From Shewanella dokdonensis (lineage in GTDB: Bacteria; Pseudomonadota; Gammaproteobacteria; Enterobacterales; Shewanellaceae): a DNA stretch of 64,000 nucleotides. This document shows, piece by piece, positions 36,853 through 47,230 of this stretch. The notes beneath the pieces were generated by a model, which was given only the letters and a program-made list of their open reading frames with translations, was not told the DNA's origin and did no database searches. A program made the position numbers and the translations under genes. The DNA lies in NCBI RefSeq assembly GCF_018394335.1, contig NZ_CP074572.1, forward strand, positions 2,356,001-2,420,000. The letters run 5' to 3'. Every line of letters starts with the position of its first letter. Positions within the stretch are counted from its first letter, which is position 1.

Positions 36853-38012
36853 ATGACAGTACGGAAAATGGCCACTATCGCTGTCCGTCAGGGTATTGAG
36901 TCCGATAGCCAGCATGGTGCAGTGGTTCCGCCCATCTATCTTTCGACCAACTATGCTTTTGACGGCCATAAGCAGCCACGGCAGTTTGATTACAGCCGTT
37001 CCGGTAATCCCACCCGCAATATTCTCGGCAATGCCATTGGTGAGCTGGAACAAGGGTGCCCAGCGGTGATCACTGCCAGCGGCATGGCAGCCGTGACTTT
37101 GGTGGTCAGCCTGTTGGGGCCAGACGACCTGCTGGTGGTGCCTCACGACTGTTACGGTGGTTGTTATCGACTGTTTACCAATCTGGCGAAAAAGGCCAGT
37201 TCCAGTTGGCTGTGGTAGATCAAACCGACACCGAAGCATTGCAGCAGGCGCTTGCCCGTAAACCTAAAATGGTGTGGCTTGAAACTCCATCAAATCCTTT
37301 GCTGCGCGTCATTGATATAGCCGCCGTGGCCGCAACCTGTAAAAAAGTGGGCGCGCTGCTGGTGGCCGATAATACTTTCCTGTCACCCGCGCTGCAGCAG
37401 CCATTACAGTTGGGGGCCGATATTGTGGTGCACTCCACCACCAAATATATCAATGGTCATAGTGACGTCATCGGTGGTGCGGTAATCGCCAAAGATCCAG
37501 CGCTGGCTGAACAGCTGCACTGGTGGTCTAATACGCTAGGGCTAACCGGTGGTGCTTTTGACAGTTATCTGACGTTGCGCGGTTTACGGACACTGGCATT
37601 ACGTATTCAGCAGCACCAGAGTAATGCCGCTAAAATCGTCGAACTGTTGCAACACAGTGCCCAGGTGCAGCAGGTGTATTATCCGGGATTACCAGAGCAT
37701 CCTGGTCATGCAATTGCGGCCAAACAACAGCAGGGATTTGGTTCCATGGTCAGTTTTGAACTGATAGGTGGCGATGCTGAAGTCACCGCATTTCTCGGTG
37801 CTTTACACTATTTTTCTGTGGCAGAAAGCCTCGGCGGTGTGGAGAGCCTGGTCGCCGTGCCCGCCACCATGACTCACCGGGCGATGGAGCCCGCTGCTCG
37901 CGCCGAAGCGGGTATTAAAGATACACTTATTCGCTTGTCTGTTGGCATTGAAGATCCGCAGGATCTGTTGGACGACATTGCTGCGGGTTTAGCCGCAGTT
38001 GCCGCTTGTTGA
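36853..38012 (+). CDS. metB: Cystathionine gamma-synthase MetB (frameshifted)
   Basis: PLP enzyme joining activated homoserine and cysteine to cystathionine in methionine synthesis. About 386 residues after adding one A to the run at 37189-37193 (LAKKGQFQLAVVDQ). Motifs: YSRSGNPTRNILGNAIGELE near residue 53, ASGMAAVTLV, and the PLP lysine in HSTTKYINGHSDVIGGA near residue 197. ESLGGVESLVAVPATMTHR and the C-terminal IRLSVGIEDPQDLLDDI are intact. It is followed by metL after 18 bases, as in the classic metBL operon. Confidence 0.93.
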
Positions 38013-38030
38013 GTTGGGGAGCATTGATTG

Positions 38031-40423
38031 ATGGCACGTAGTCACTTACATAAATTTGGTGGTAGTAGTCTTGCCGATCCTGACTGTTACCGGCGGGTGG
38101 CCCACATCCTGCTGACCCACGGGCGGCCTGATGATCTGATAGTGGTTTCTGCCGCAGGCAAAACCACTAACTTCCTGTACAAACTGCTGGCACTGCGTGA
38201 GCAAGGCCAACTGTGGCAGGAAGAATTGCAGGTGCTGATGAGCTATCAGCAAAACCTGATTGAGCAGTTATTGAGTAACTCACAGGCAAGGCAGTTGCGG
38301 GAACGCTTAGCCAATGATCGCGCCACGCTGATGAGTCTGCTGGCGCTGGATATACGTAGCGACTATCAGTGCAACCAAGTGGTGGGTTTTGGTGAGCGTT
38401 GGTCAGCCCGGCTGATGGCGGCATTGTTACGCGAATCTGGCGTGGCCGCCAGCAACATTGATGCGCGCGGTCTGCTGGTTGCCGATGAAGCCGCCGTGCC
38501 GAAAATCCGTGTCGAAGAATCCCGCGCCAAGGTGCAGCAAATGCTGCAACAACACCCCGATGAACGGCTGGTGGTCACCGGTTTTATCTGCGCCAATCCG
38601 GCCGGAGAGATGTTACTGCTGGGGCGTAATGGTTCTGACTTCAGTGCCACCTTGATTGCCAGTCTGGCCGACATTGATCGGGTAACAATTTGGACTGACG
38701 TTGAAGGGGTGTTTAACGCCGATCCTAACAAAATTCAGGACGCCAGATTACTGCAAAGCATGTCGCTGGCAGAGGCTGATCGGTTGGCACGGCTAGGTTC
38801 CCCGGTATTGCATTCCCGCACCTTGCAACCGCTGTATAACACGCAAGTGAGTTTGGCGGTGCGTTCCAGTTATGCGCCGCAAACCGATTTTACGCTGGTG
38901 GCGCCGCACAACGATGTTGCCAGCGCACCGGTTGTGACTAGCCTCGATGAAGTGCTGACGGTTACGCTGCAACTGCAATCCTCATGGGAAACACTGGCCG
39001 AAGCGTTAGAACATGCCGGGTTGCAACCCTTAGCACATTGGTCGTTGGGTAAACAGAAACATGAATTGGCATACACACTGGAATCCCGTAAACAGCTGTT
39101 GGCCTTGTTACAGCAACTCACTGACACGCTAGGGATCAGCGATATTGAAAGCCATACCGGTTTTGGGTTGGTGGCGCTAGTGAGTGCCGCAGCAGCACAA
39201 TATCGGCGCAGTTTTGCACGGTTGCTGAGCCGCGAAGCCCGGCCTTTGTATCAGGATGCTTTAAGTCTGGTGACCTTAGTGCCACTACAACAGGTGGCCT
39301 TGCTGACCCAGAAAGTCCATCGTCGCTGTGCGGGCCCGCGCAAACGTGTCGGCATCATTTTGCTGGGCGTTGGTAATATTGGTGAAGCCTGGGTGACATT
39401 GTTTGGCAAATCTGCCGCGCAACTCAACCGCCAGTTGGAAGCCGATGTGGCGCTAGTGGGATTGGCTAGCTCCAGCAAAGCTCTGTTTTGCAATGCGGGT
39501 ATCGCAGTCACCGATTGGCAGGCACGCTTTGAGGCAGAAGCCACACCGTGGCAATACGAGCATCTGTTTGAACAAGCGGATGCGCTTTCATGTGATGAAT
39601 TGATTGCACTCGACATCAGCGCCAGCGCTAGTTTGACCTTGCAGTACCCGGAGTTTTTGCTCACGGAATTCACATGGTCAGCGCTAACAAACTGGCCGGT
39701 TCTGGGCCATTGGCCTTCTATCGTGAACTGAAGCAGATGTTGGGAAATCGCCGTTTGTTCTGGCGCTACAATGCCAGTTGCGGCGCTGGCTTGCCGGTGC
39801 AGCATGCGCTCAATGATCTGCATAATAGCGGCGATCAGGTGCAGGCAGTGGGCGGGATCTTTTCCGGCACACTCTGCTGGTTGTTTGAAAACTACGATGG
39901 GGTGCGACCATTCTCGGAACTGGTGTTAGAAGCCAAAGCGCTGGGTATTACCGAACCAGACCCTCGCGATGATCTTTCTGGCCGCGATATGCAGCGCAAG
40001 CTGTTAATTTTGGCTCGGGAAATCGGCCTGGAACTGGAGCTGGAAGATATCCGCCTCAGTTCATTGGTGCCCGCACATCTGGCCGAGATTTCAACCGCGG
40101 ATTTCCTGCAACGGCTACCTGAGCTGGATAGCGAACTGGCACAGCAGTATGCAGCGGCCAATGAGCAGGGCAAGGTGCTGCGTTATGTGGCGGCATTGGA
40201 ACGCACCGAGCAGGGCGCCAACGCTGAAGTGGCACTGCAATGGGTGGAACCGAGCCATCCCTACGCTAACCTGACACCTGGCGATAACGTGTTTGTTATC
40301 CGCAGCGCGTTTTATCAGGGCAACCCGCTGATCATTCGCGGCCCCGGCGCTGGCCGTGAAGTCACCGCCGCGGCAGTGCAGTCAGATCTCGTACAGATCT
40401 GCCGCGATTTGTTAGAAGATTAA
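38031..40423 (+). CDS. metL: Bifunctional aspartokinase II / homoserine dehydrogenase II (frameshifted)
   Basis: Catalyses the first and third steps of the aspartate pathway to homoserine. Starts at ATG 38031 with GGGGAG upstream. Kinase domain: HKFGGSSLADPDCYRR at the N-terminus and LLGRNGSDFSATLIA near residue 200. ACT-like middle, then the dehydrogenase domain with GVGNIGEAWVTLFG (NAD(P) site) and, after repair, HMVSANKLAGSGPLAFYRELKQ. One G is missing near 39659 (TTTTTGCTC should read TTTTTGGCTC). Repaired length is about 797 residues. It is the second gene of the metBL operon. Confidence 0.93.
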
Positions 40424-40454
40424 TATGGCACCGATGTGCCAATTCTTCTATGCA

Positions 40455-40483
40455 AATAAGGCTCCTGAGGGAGCCTTATTATT
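40455..40483 (+). terminator. Rho-independent terminator of metBL
   Basis: AATAAGGCTCC pairs perfectly with GGAGCCTTATT around TGAG (40455-40480), followed by ATT. Confidence 0.88.
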
Positions 40484-40486
40484 TCG

Positions 40487-40553
40487 GGTCGTATGTGCGC
40501 GAACGTGTGAGCGCCGCAGGGGGACGTAGACCCCGAATGACGCGGCTTGTTAT
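40487..40553 (-). other. Damaged terminal attC-like site
   Basis: On the minus strand it begins TAACAAGCCGCG, overlapping the stop of the neighbouring gene. It contains the arms TTCGGGGTC and GACCCGAA, with TGCGGCGCTC in the middle. The expected closing GCGTTA is absent; the sequence runs into the metL terminator instead. It may be the array boundary. Confidence 0.45.
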
Positions 40554-40930
40554 GTGTGAATTTCAAATCGAAGCTCCCTGCCGAATATTTTTATGCAACC
40601 GATATCGCCTTCAAGCACAAATCCTTCGTTTAAAACTATTAAAGAATCTATGTTTCCGTAGTCAACTGAACCACCAGCATCTGTGGATGTAATCACTGCA
40701 TCTTTTGCCTTTAAACCAGATACTGCTTTTACATTTTCAAACCATAAGATCGCTTTACGATAGCAAGTATATTCATCGGGTTTTGGTTCAACGTTATACG
40801 CTGAATCTGGCCATATGCTCACTTCCAACTCAAAAGACAAACGATCACTTTCATGACTCCAATCCAAAATGAAAGAGTCATTTAGATCAATACCCTTAAA
40901 AGTTTCCAACTGACGCCAATCCATGTTCAT
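40550..40930 (-). CDS. Cassette gene 1, hypothetical protein
   Basis: 126 residues (or 124 from the second Met, MDWRQLETF). No signal peptide or membrane segment. Acidic, with many aromatic residues and a regular strand-rich pattern (FILDWSHESDRLSFELEVSIWP ... CIKIFGRELRFEIHT). This looks like a small all-beta cytosolic protein, somewhat like polymorphic-toxin immunity proteins, but I cannot assign a family. The stop codon overlaps an attC core. Confidence 0.6.
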   Translation of the reverse strand: MNMDWRQLETFKGIDLNDSFILDWSHESDRLSFELEVSIWPDSAYNVEPKPDEYTCYRKAILWFENVKAVSGLKAKDAVITSTDAGGSVDYGNIDSLIVLNEGFVLEGDIGCIKIFGRELRFEIHT

Positions 40931-40936
40931 TCACAC

Positions 40937-41023
40937 ATAACGCCTAAATTTAGCGCGGAAAGCCGCGCAGCTGGTTGACGTCGCAGCCAGCATTTTTTGC
41001 TGGCGTTAAATTTTGTTTGTTAT
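40937..41023 (-). other. attC recombination site
   Basis: Read on the minus strand, the outer arms are TAACAAACAAAATTTA and TAAATTTAGGCGTTA, which pair imperfectly. Inner arms include GCCAGC AAAAAA TGCTGGC and a GCGCGG/CCGCGC pair. TAAC...GCGTTA ends, length about 86 bases and gene-flanking position fit an integron attC. Confidence 0.8.
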
Positions 41024-41313
41024 GTTTTGGGTAATTGAACCCAACCAAGCAAAAGCAAAACAGCGTATGTTAGTACGCCACCACAAACAGCTATAAAAAT
41101 TAATCCAGCAGGCTTTTGATACCAACTTAAAATATTCGGTTTATGATGTTCAAGCGCGGCAAGTGCAGAATTAACCCGTGGAATTAAAGTATTTGGAGGT
41201 GTAAATTGACTTTGGCAACTAAGTAGAAATGTTTTTAACCTATTATATTCGGCTAACGTCAAGTTTGGCTTAGTAGCATCAGAAATTGCTTGTTCAACAT
41301 CTTTAATCCGCAA
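41020..41313 (-). CDS. Cassette gene 2, small membrane-anchored protein
   Basis: About 97 residues from a TTG start at 41313 that sits 4 bases after AAGGAGAGAT; the next upstream TTG (41337) lacks this site. The N-terminal two thirds are polar and helical (EQAISDATKPNLTLAEYNRLKTFL). One C-terminal transmembrane helix follows (AGLIFIAVCGGVLTYAVLLLLGW). Its stop overlaps the attC. It shares one cassette with the upstream gene, since no attC lies between them. Confidence 0.6.
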   Translation of the reverse strand: MRIKDVEQAISDATKPNLTLAEYNRLKTFLLSCQSQFTPPNTLIPRVNSALAALEHHKPNILSWYQKPAGLIFIAVCGGVLTYAVLLLLGWVQLPKT

Positions 41314-41349
41314 TCTATCTCTCCTTAATTTACCCAAGCAATATACAAA

Positions 41350-41613
41350 TTAAAAATACTTATTTTTTGTCACTCCGTTCTTCACGCTAAATGACATTGC
41401 GTAAGCCATCATAGAGGACTCTGCATCTTCATATGTTTTTGCATGTCGAGACGATGGGCTATAGCCGCCCCATAAATGACTAATATCCCAAGAGTAAGCA
41501 CCCATATTAGCTATAGGCTCCAAATCACGCATGATCCGTGACTTTAAAGATTCCTCTATGCCATCGACATGAAAAATAAACTCTTTAACAATTTCTCTTG
41601 GGGAACTGACCAT
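41350..41613 (-). CDS. Cassette gene 3, hypothetical protein
   Basis: 87 residues starting at MVSSPREIVKEF with AGGAG 7 bases upstream. Soluble, with a Trp/Gly/Ser-rich centre (WDISHLWGGYSPSSRHAKTYEDAESS). No family recognised. It is the first gene of a two-gene cassette, which is less common than single-gene cassettes. Confidence 0.6.
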   Translation of the reverse strand: MVSSPREIVKEFIFHVDGIEESLKSRIMRDLEPIANMGAYSWDISHLWGGYSPSSRHAKTYEDAESSMMAYAMSFSVKNGVTKNKYF

Positions 41614-41633
41614 GGTATTTCTCCTGATTAAAC

Positions 41634-41701
41634 ATAACGCCCGCAGCACGGGAAAAATTGGAGCGCAGCGAAAATTTTGTCCAAGTGCCAGCGCTTGTTA
41701 C
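41634..41701 (-). other. attC recombination site
   Basis: On the minus strand it starts TAACAAGCGCTGGCAC and ends GTGCTGCGGGCGTTA, which pair imperfectly. The middle is AAAATTTTCGCTGCGCTCCAATTTTT. About 66 bases, typical attC layout. Confidence 0.82.
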
Positions 41702-42183
41702 ATTGATGACTTGAGGTGATGCGCATTCTTTTTAACCTCTTCCGCCAGGCCTTTAACTTGTTTCATAGCACCAGTTGAAGATTCAACCTCGATGGAAGCT
41801 ACGGACTCTAAATTACAAGTTCCGAAATCGAAATTGGTACTATCTAGCAAGAATTCAAAAAACTGGCTTTCGCTTAAGCATGGGTGGCCAAGATCACGAT
41901 TCTCAAAAGGTGAATCCGCTCTCTGGCCTATAGAGTTAGTGATTCTAAATTTATGAACTTGCCCGTCTGTACAAGTAAAGACAAGGGAATACAGCGTTAT
42001 TGGTCTTCGACCGGAATTCACGACTTTTATGTAAATACCATCGACCATATTGTCAAAGCTTTCCCTATATGAACCAGATACATCAAAACTTGTCCGATCA
42101 CGAAACATGACGTAGAAGGCAATGCAAAGGCTTGCCACCGAAATGCAGATGCTTATGTAGGGCAATGCCTCTTTCATGCTCAT
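41698..42183 (-). CDS. Cassette gene 4, membrane-anchored hypothetical protein
   Basis: 161 residues. One N-terminal transmembrane helix (LPYISICISVASLCIAFYVMF) followed by a beta-rich soluble domain (FDVSGSYRESFDNMVDGIYIKVVNSGRRPITLYSLVF) and a charged C-terminal helix. The VVNSGRRPITL pattern is common in membrane-anchored cassette and phage-defence-associated proteins, but no function can be given. The stop codon overlaps the attC site at 41634-41701. Confidence 0.62.
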   Translation of the reverse strand: MSMKEALPYISICISVASLCIAFYVMFRDRTSFDVSGSYRESFDNMVDGIYIKVVNSGRRPITLYSLVFTCTDGQVHKFRITNSIGQRADSPFENRDLGHPCLSESQFFEFLLDSTNFDFGTCNLESVASIEVESSTGAMKQVKGLAEEVKKNAHHLKSSM

Positions 42184-42602
42184 GATAGTCGACTTACCCC
42201 TTCAACGTAACAGCTTATTAGTGCGCATGCGCGTTTACCTCGTTGGACCAGTGAAAACGCGCACAGTTAACTATCTGTATACAAAAAACTTATCAGCATT
42301 CTGTTAAATATACTATCTGGAAAAACGCGCACGCGCGTTTCCCAAACCTATTATCTAATCCGTGAAATTTATAGGTGACTGATTTTAAGCCTATTTATTT
42401 GGGCTGAAATGTGAAAACGCGCACGAAGGTAGGATAAAAATTGTTCAATATCGCCATCATTTGAATATGACTGTATGCCTGTCCAGCTTTTAGGCATTGC
42501 AAAGAATGGCAACATTTGAGTGAAATGAGTGAAAAGTTATAGGCGAGAATGTCTGCGTTTGACTACGTCACAGACAACGAGTTAACTCGCTTTGGGGCAT
42601 TC
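42184..42602. repeat. Intergenic region with repeated AAAACGCGCAC elements
   Basis: About 420 bases without a gene. Related elements at 42221-42236 (GTGCGCATGCGCGTTT), 42251-42264 (GTGAAAACGCGCAC), 42319-42343 (GGAAAAACGCGCACGCGCGTTTCCC, nearly palindromic) and 42411-42424 (GTGAAAACGCGCAC, identical to the second). ACTATCTG also occurs twice. It lies at the 5' end of the cassette array and could hold a promoter, an operator array or an old attI remnant. Confidence 0.6.
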
Positions 42603-43351
42603 TTAATCTAAGATGCAGCGGCATTTGGGAAATGAACTACATCCCCAAAATTCGTGTCCTGCATTGCTGCCTGATTTCACTGTTCTAAGTACCATTGGCT
42701 TGCCACATTTAGGGCATATTTTTTGTGTATGAACTTCTGCTTCATCCATAACATGTGATGTTAGTTGCGCAGTGTTGGTCTCATTTCCATCACTATAGGC
42801 TTCTGGCGCAATGATAACCTCGCTATTTGCGATACGGTCTGAAGTGCTTATTGCATCTTTAATCAGCTGCCTAAGATCGGCAATGACATAAGCTCTTGCG
42901 GCTTTAATCCTGAGTAAAGAAAATCCAGCTGATGCACATGCACTATTTACGAACTCATCACGTTGCTGAGCTTTTTGGTGTTATGACTCACATCATCAAG
43001 TTCAACGCCGAGTATTAGCGAGCAATCGTCTTTATTGCATAGAACAAAATCAAAGTGCTTTGACGACACTTTATTAAATGCCCGTTGCCAGTTTCTTCGA
43101 TTCATTCCTGATATAGGCACCAGCACATCTGCAATCCGCACTTTAGCAAATACCAAAGCATCATTTCCTACTGCTTGAACTAATGCGCCAAAAAAAGAAC
43201 GTTCAGCTTTTGTTAGTAAGTATTGCGTTGATTGATATGAGTATGCGGCTTGATGCGGTTTACTACCTAAAAGCTGTGGAGCGACGAGCAGAACGATAAA
43301 AACCAGCATAAATAGCAGTGCAATATCCATATTTAAATCTGTCCAATTCAT
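42603..43351 (-). CDS. DUF2726 protein with C4 zinc finger (frameshifted)
   Basis: About 249 residues once one base is added at the T run 42972-42976 (an A run on the coding strand). An N-terminal membrane helix (IALLFMLVFIVLLVAPQLL) is followed by a DUF2726 domain: LTKAERSFFGALVQAVG, then VLCNKDDCSLILGVELDDVSHNTKKAQQRDEFV, a PD-(D/E)XK nuclease-like core. The C-terminus is a topoisomerase-type zinc ribbon, CPKCGKPMVLR ... FWGCSSFPKCRC. Such proteins are suspected nucleases of unknown target. The frame break is probably a sequencing error because the second half stays fully conserved in pattern. Confidence 0.75.
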
Positions 43352-43395
43352 GTTGTAAGCGGCTAATTGTAGATACTCTGTAGCATTACTAAAAT

Positions 43396-44558
<1,163 letters not shown>

Positions 44559-44574
44559 GCCTCGGCTGCTGCTG

Positions 44575-44601
44575 AAAAAGCCTGCAATTGCCAGGCTTTT
44601 T
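44575..44601. terminator. Bidirectional terminator between metF and the chemoreceptor
   Basis: AAAAAGCCTG (44575-44584) pairs with CAGGCTTTTT (44592-44601). It serves two convergent genes. Confidence 0.92.
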
Positions 44602-44619
44602 GGTTGCTGATGACACGGG

Positions 44620-46530
44620 TTACAGGCGGAACTGCCCCAGCAATTGCTGTAACCTGGCGGACAGTTTTGCCAGTTCACCGCTGGCTTCGGCAATCTGTGC
44701 GGCACTATCACTGCTGTGCGCCACTGCATCGTTGATATTACTGACGTTATGATTGATTTCTGCCGATACCGCTACCTGTTGATTGGCGGCGCTGGCGATC
44801 TGGATATTCATTTGAGTGATGGTTGAAACGGCGCTGCGGATCTGTTCCAGTGCGTCACCGGCTTTACCCGCCTGCTGTACACATTCATCGGTTGTCTGAT
44901 TACTCTGCTGCATTACCGTTACCGCCGAACGGGCACCCTGTTGCAGATTCTCGATGATTTGTTGGATCTCTGCGGTGGATGCCTGAGTGCGGCTCGCCAG
45001 CGAACGAACTTCGTCGGCCACTACCGCAAAGCCTCGGCCTTGTTCACCGGCGCGCGCCGCTTCAATCGCCGCATTTAACGCCAGCAGATTCGTCTGTTCA
45101 GCAATGGTGCGGATCACCTCCAGCACGGTATCAATCGCTTGGCTGTCCTGCGCGAGTTGGTCGATGGTATTAACCGCGTTACCAATCTCCTGTGCCAGAC
45201 TATCGATATGTGCCTCCACCTGCTGCACCACCTGTTTACCAGCATCACTGGCCTGATTGGCTTGTTCCGCTGCGGTTGCCGCATCGGTGGCGTTGTGTGC
45301 CACTTCCTGCACTGTTGCTGCCATTTCATTCATGGCAGTGGCCACTTGCTCAGTTTCTTGCTGCTGCTTATCGGTACTACGGCGGCTATCTCCGGTGATC
45401 CCCGACATTTCCTCAGCAGAGGTTGCCAGCGATTCGGTCACCTGCGCCACACTTTGCATGGTGCTGTGGATTTTGCTGGCGAAGCGGTTGAAGGCCTGTG
45501 CCAGCTCGGCAATTTCGTCCTTGCTGTGCACCTTGATGCGCAGGGTCAAATCACCTTCACCTTCCGCAATATTGTTCATGGCACGCGTGGCTTCGCCGAT
45601 AGGGCCGGTGATGCTGCGGGCGATAAATACCGCAATGGTCGCACCAATCAACAAGGCCAGCAAACCAATCCCTGCTAATTTAAGGTTGATATGCCACAGC
45701 GCCTGTTCGGTATGGCTGCGATCCATAGCGATCGCCAGCACGCCAATGGCTTTACCGGAAAAGTCCTGAACTTGATGCAGATAAACCACATGACTGAGGT
45801 GATTAATGTCACTACGAAAATGTGCTGTTTGCCCTTGCATCACCTGCATGAGCAACTTGCTGTTGGTAAACTGCGGCAGTTCAAAGGTGCCAGCAAAGCG
45901 CTTGAAATCACTGCCATTAGGGATCAGCAAGGCAATTTCTGCTTGGTAATTTTGCTTGAATTCATCAAAGAATGGCTGCCCAAATGACATGCCAAACTCC
46001 ACTGAACCGATATGTTTGCCGTTATAGCTGACGGGCGCCAATCCACGGATACCAAGTCCAGCAACGCCTTTTTCCAGCCCCATTATCGGTTGGCGAGTGT
46101 TATTGGTCTGCACGACGGTTTCACGGAAAGAAGACAGATCGTCACCAAACTTTTCGGGTTTATGTACCCTTAAAAATGAGGTGGCAGGTGGGGTGTGAAA
46201 CTGGAACTGTTGCACTGCAAATTCCTGTTTCAGCGGCTTGAAAATCAGTTGGCTCCGGGCATTGAGTTGCTGCCGCTGCCCGCTGGCAAACTCCGCTTGC
46301 ATCTCTGGGGTATTGGCGACCACAGTTGCCAGCGCTTCGGCTAGCTTGCCTGAACTCTGGATTTCGGCAGTGGCCGTCTGATACAGCTTTTGCAGTTCCC
46401 GCTGTTCCGACCGCGCGATTTGTGTTGTGAACTGGGATAACACCAGTGGCATGATGAACGTCATCACCACCAACAACATGACACATACCCCCAGAATGAT
46501 GCGGGTGCCTACCTTTAGTCTGGAAAACAC
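44620..46530 (-). CDS. Methyl-accepting chemotaxis protein with large periplasmic sensor
   Basis: About 636 residues from a GTG start, 7 bases after GGAGG ([14 protein letters not shown]); a longer ATG frame upstream has no ribosome site. Transmembrane helix one is at residues 9-30. A periplasmic Cache-like double sensor of about 270 residues follows ([24 protein letters not shown]). Then come a second helix ([20 protein letters not shown]), a HAMP domain and the signalling domain with the conserved tip [38 protein letters not shown]. It sends attractant or repellent signals to CheA. Ligand unknown. Confidence 0.92.
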   Translation of the reverse strand: MFSRLKVGTRIILGVCVMLLVVMTFIMPLVLSQFTTQIARSEQRELQKLYQTATAEIQSSGKLAEALATVVANTPEMQAEFASGQRQQLNARSQLIFKPLKQEFAVQQFQFHTPPATSFLRVHKPEKFGDDLSSFRETVVQTNNTRQPIMGLEKGVAGLGIRGLAPVSYNGKHIGSVEFGMSFGQPFFDEFKQNYQAEIALLIPNGSDFKRFAGTFELPQFTNSKLLMQVMQGQTAHFRSDINHLSHVVYLHQVQDFSGKAIGVLAIAMDRSHTEQALWHINLKLAGIGLLALLIGATIAVFIARSITGPIGEATRAMNNIAEGEGDLTLRIKVHSKDEIAELAQAFNRFASKIHSTMQSVAQVTESLATSAEEMSGITGDSRRSTDKQQQETEQVATAMNEMAATVQEVAHNATDAATAAEQANQASDAGKQVVQQVEAHIDSLAQEIGNAVNTIDQLAQDSQAIDTVLEVIRTIAEQTNLLALNAAIEAARAGEQGRGFAVVADEVRSLASRTQASTAEIQQIIENLQQGARSAVTVMQQSNQTTDECVQQAGKAGDALEQIRSAVSTITQMNIQIASAANQQVAVSAEINHNVSNINDAVAHSSDSAAQIAEASGELAKLSARLQQLLGQFRL

Positions 46531-46683
46531 AGTCAACCCTCCGGACAGAAAACAACTCAATAAGCACCAAGTATAAACAGTCAGATTTTTCTCAAGTGTG
46601 TGAAACAACTGCTTTTTTAATGTTATTTGTGGGGAGATACGCAATATTCGCCGTAGATCACCTTTCTGGTTTTACGGCGGGCT

Positions 46684-46727
46684 ATTTACTTAGCAAGCTA
46701 AATAAATATAATACTTAGCCTGCTAAA
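46684..46727. promoter_or_regulatory. Twin MarR operator palindromes
   Basis: TTAGC-AA-GCTAA at 46690-46701 and TTAGC-CT-GCTAA at 46715-46726, centres 25 bases apart, flanked by symmetric A/T bases. They lie 15-50 bases before the marR start and are probably its own operator. Confidence 0.82.
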
Positions 46728-46740
46728 TATTTAGGAACCC

Positions 46741-47205
46741 ATGATGGATAAAATGCGCGATCATCTGCGCGAACTGTCATTGGCTGAACATCTGGGGCGT
46801 AGCCACAGATTATGGCGCATGGCAGCGGATGCGGAACTGGTACCTCTGGGATTAACCCATCCACGTTGGACAGCGCTGTGGAAGCTGCGGCGTATGGGCG
46901 ATGGTGTTGCTCAGAAAGCGTTGGCAGATGAGTTGGAGATTGAACTGCCATCGTTAATGCGTACCTTGGCACAACTGGAGCAGCAACAGCTGATCCGCCG
47001 CCATTGCTGTGATCAGGATAAACGTGCCCGTATTGTTTGGTTAACCGATGCCGGACGGCAACTGCTGGAGCAGATGGAAACCCTGATTATACAGGTGCGT
47101 TTAGAGCTGCTGGAAGGTATCAGCGAAGCCGAATTAAGCCAGTTTGAACAGACATTGCAACGTATTAGCCACAATGCTCAACGCAAGTTAGCGGCTAAAA
47201 AATAA
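46741..47205 (+). CDS. MarR/SlyA-family transcriptional regulator
   Basis: 154-residue winged-helix regulator. Recognition region QKALADELEIELPSLMRTLAQLEQQQLIRRHCCDQDKRARIVWLTDAGRQLLEQME is typical of SlyA-like proteins. The ATG at 46741 or 46744 follows AGGA. The operon continues with a HlyD-type protein and a DUF2955 transporter, so it probably represses its own efflux operon until an aromatic or lipophilic ligand binds. Confidence 0.9.
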   Translation: MMDKMRDHLRELSLAEHLGRSHRLWRMAADAELVPLGLTHPRWTALWKLRRMGDGVAQKALADELEIELPSLMRTLAQLEQQQLIRRHCCDQDKRARIVWLTDAGRQLLEQMETLIIQVRLELLEGISEAELSQFEQTLQRISHNAQRKLAAKK

Positions 47206-47230
47206 CAGATTCAGGAGATTTACCCGTTCT

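Larger units (their letters stand above)
40487..42183 (-). mobile_element. Short integron cassette array without integrase (CALIN-like)
   Basis: Four small genes on the minus strand, in three cassettes. Two clear attC sites separate them (40937-41023 and 41634-41701) and a damaged one ends the array (about 40487-40553). In each cassette the stop codon overlaps the TAAC of the attC. The genes resemble nothing I recognise and are richer in A+T than the methionine genes around them. No integrase gene or clear attI lies nearby, as expected for a cluster of attC sites lacking integrase. Confidence 0.75.

Noticed and set aside
36853..40423. metB and metL as genuine pseudogenes
   Set aside because: Each is broken once by a single lost base with all motifs kept on both sides, and the same error type recurs across the window.
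42184..42602. CRISPR array at the AAAACGCGCAC repeats
   Set aside because: Copies are short, unequal in length, irregularly spaced and partly inverted; no cas genes are nearby.
45139..45987. Open frames opposite the chemoreceptor
   Set aside because: They mirror the conserved signalling domain and have no independent support.
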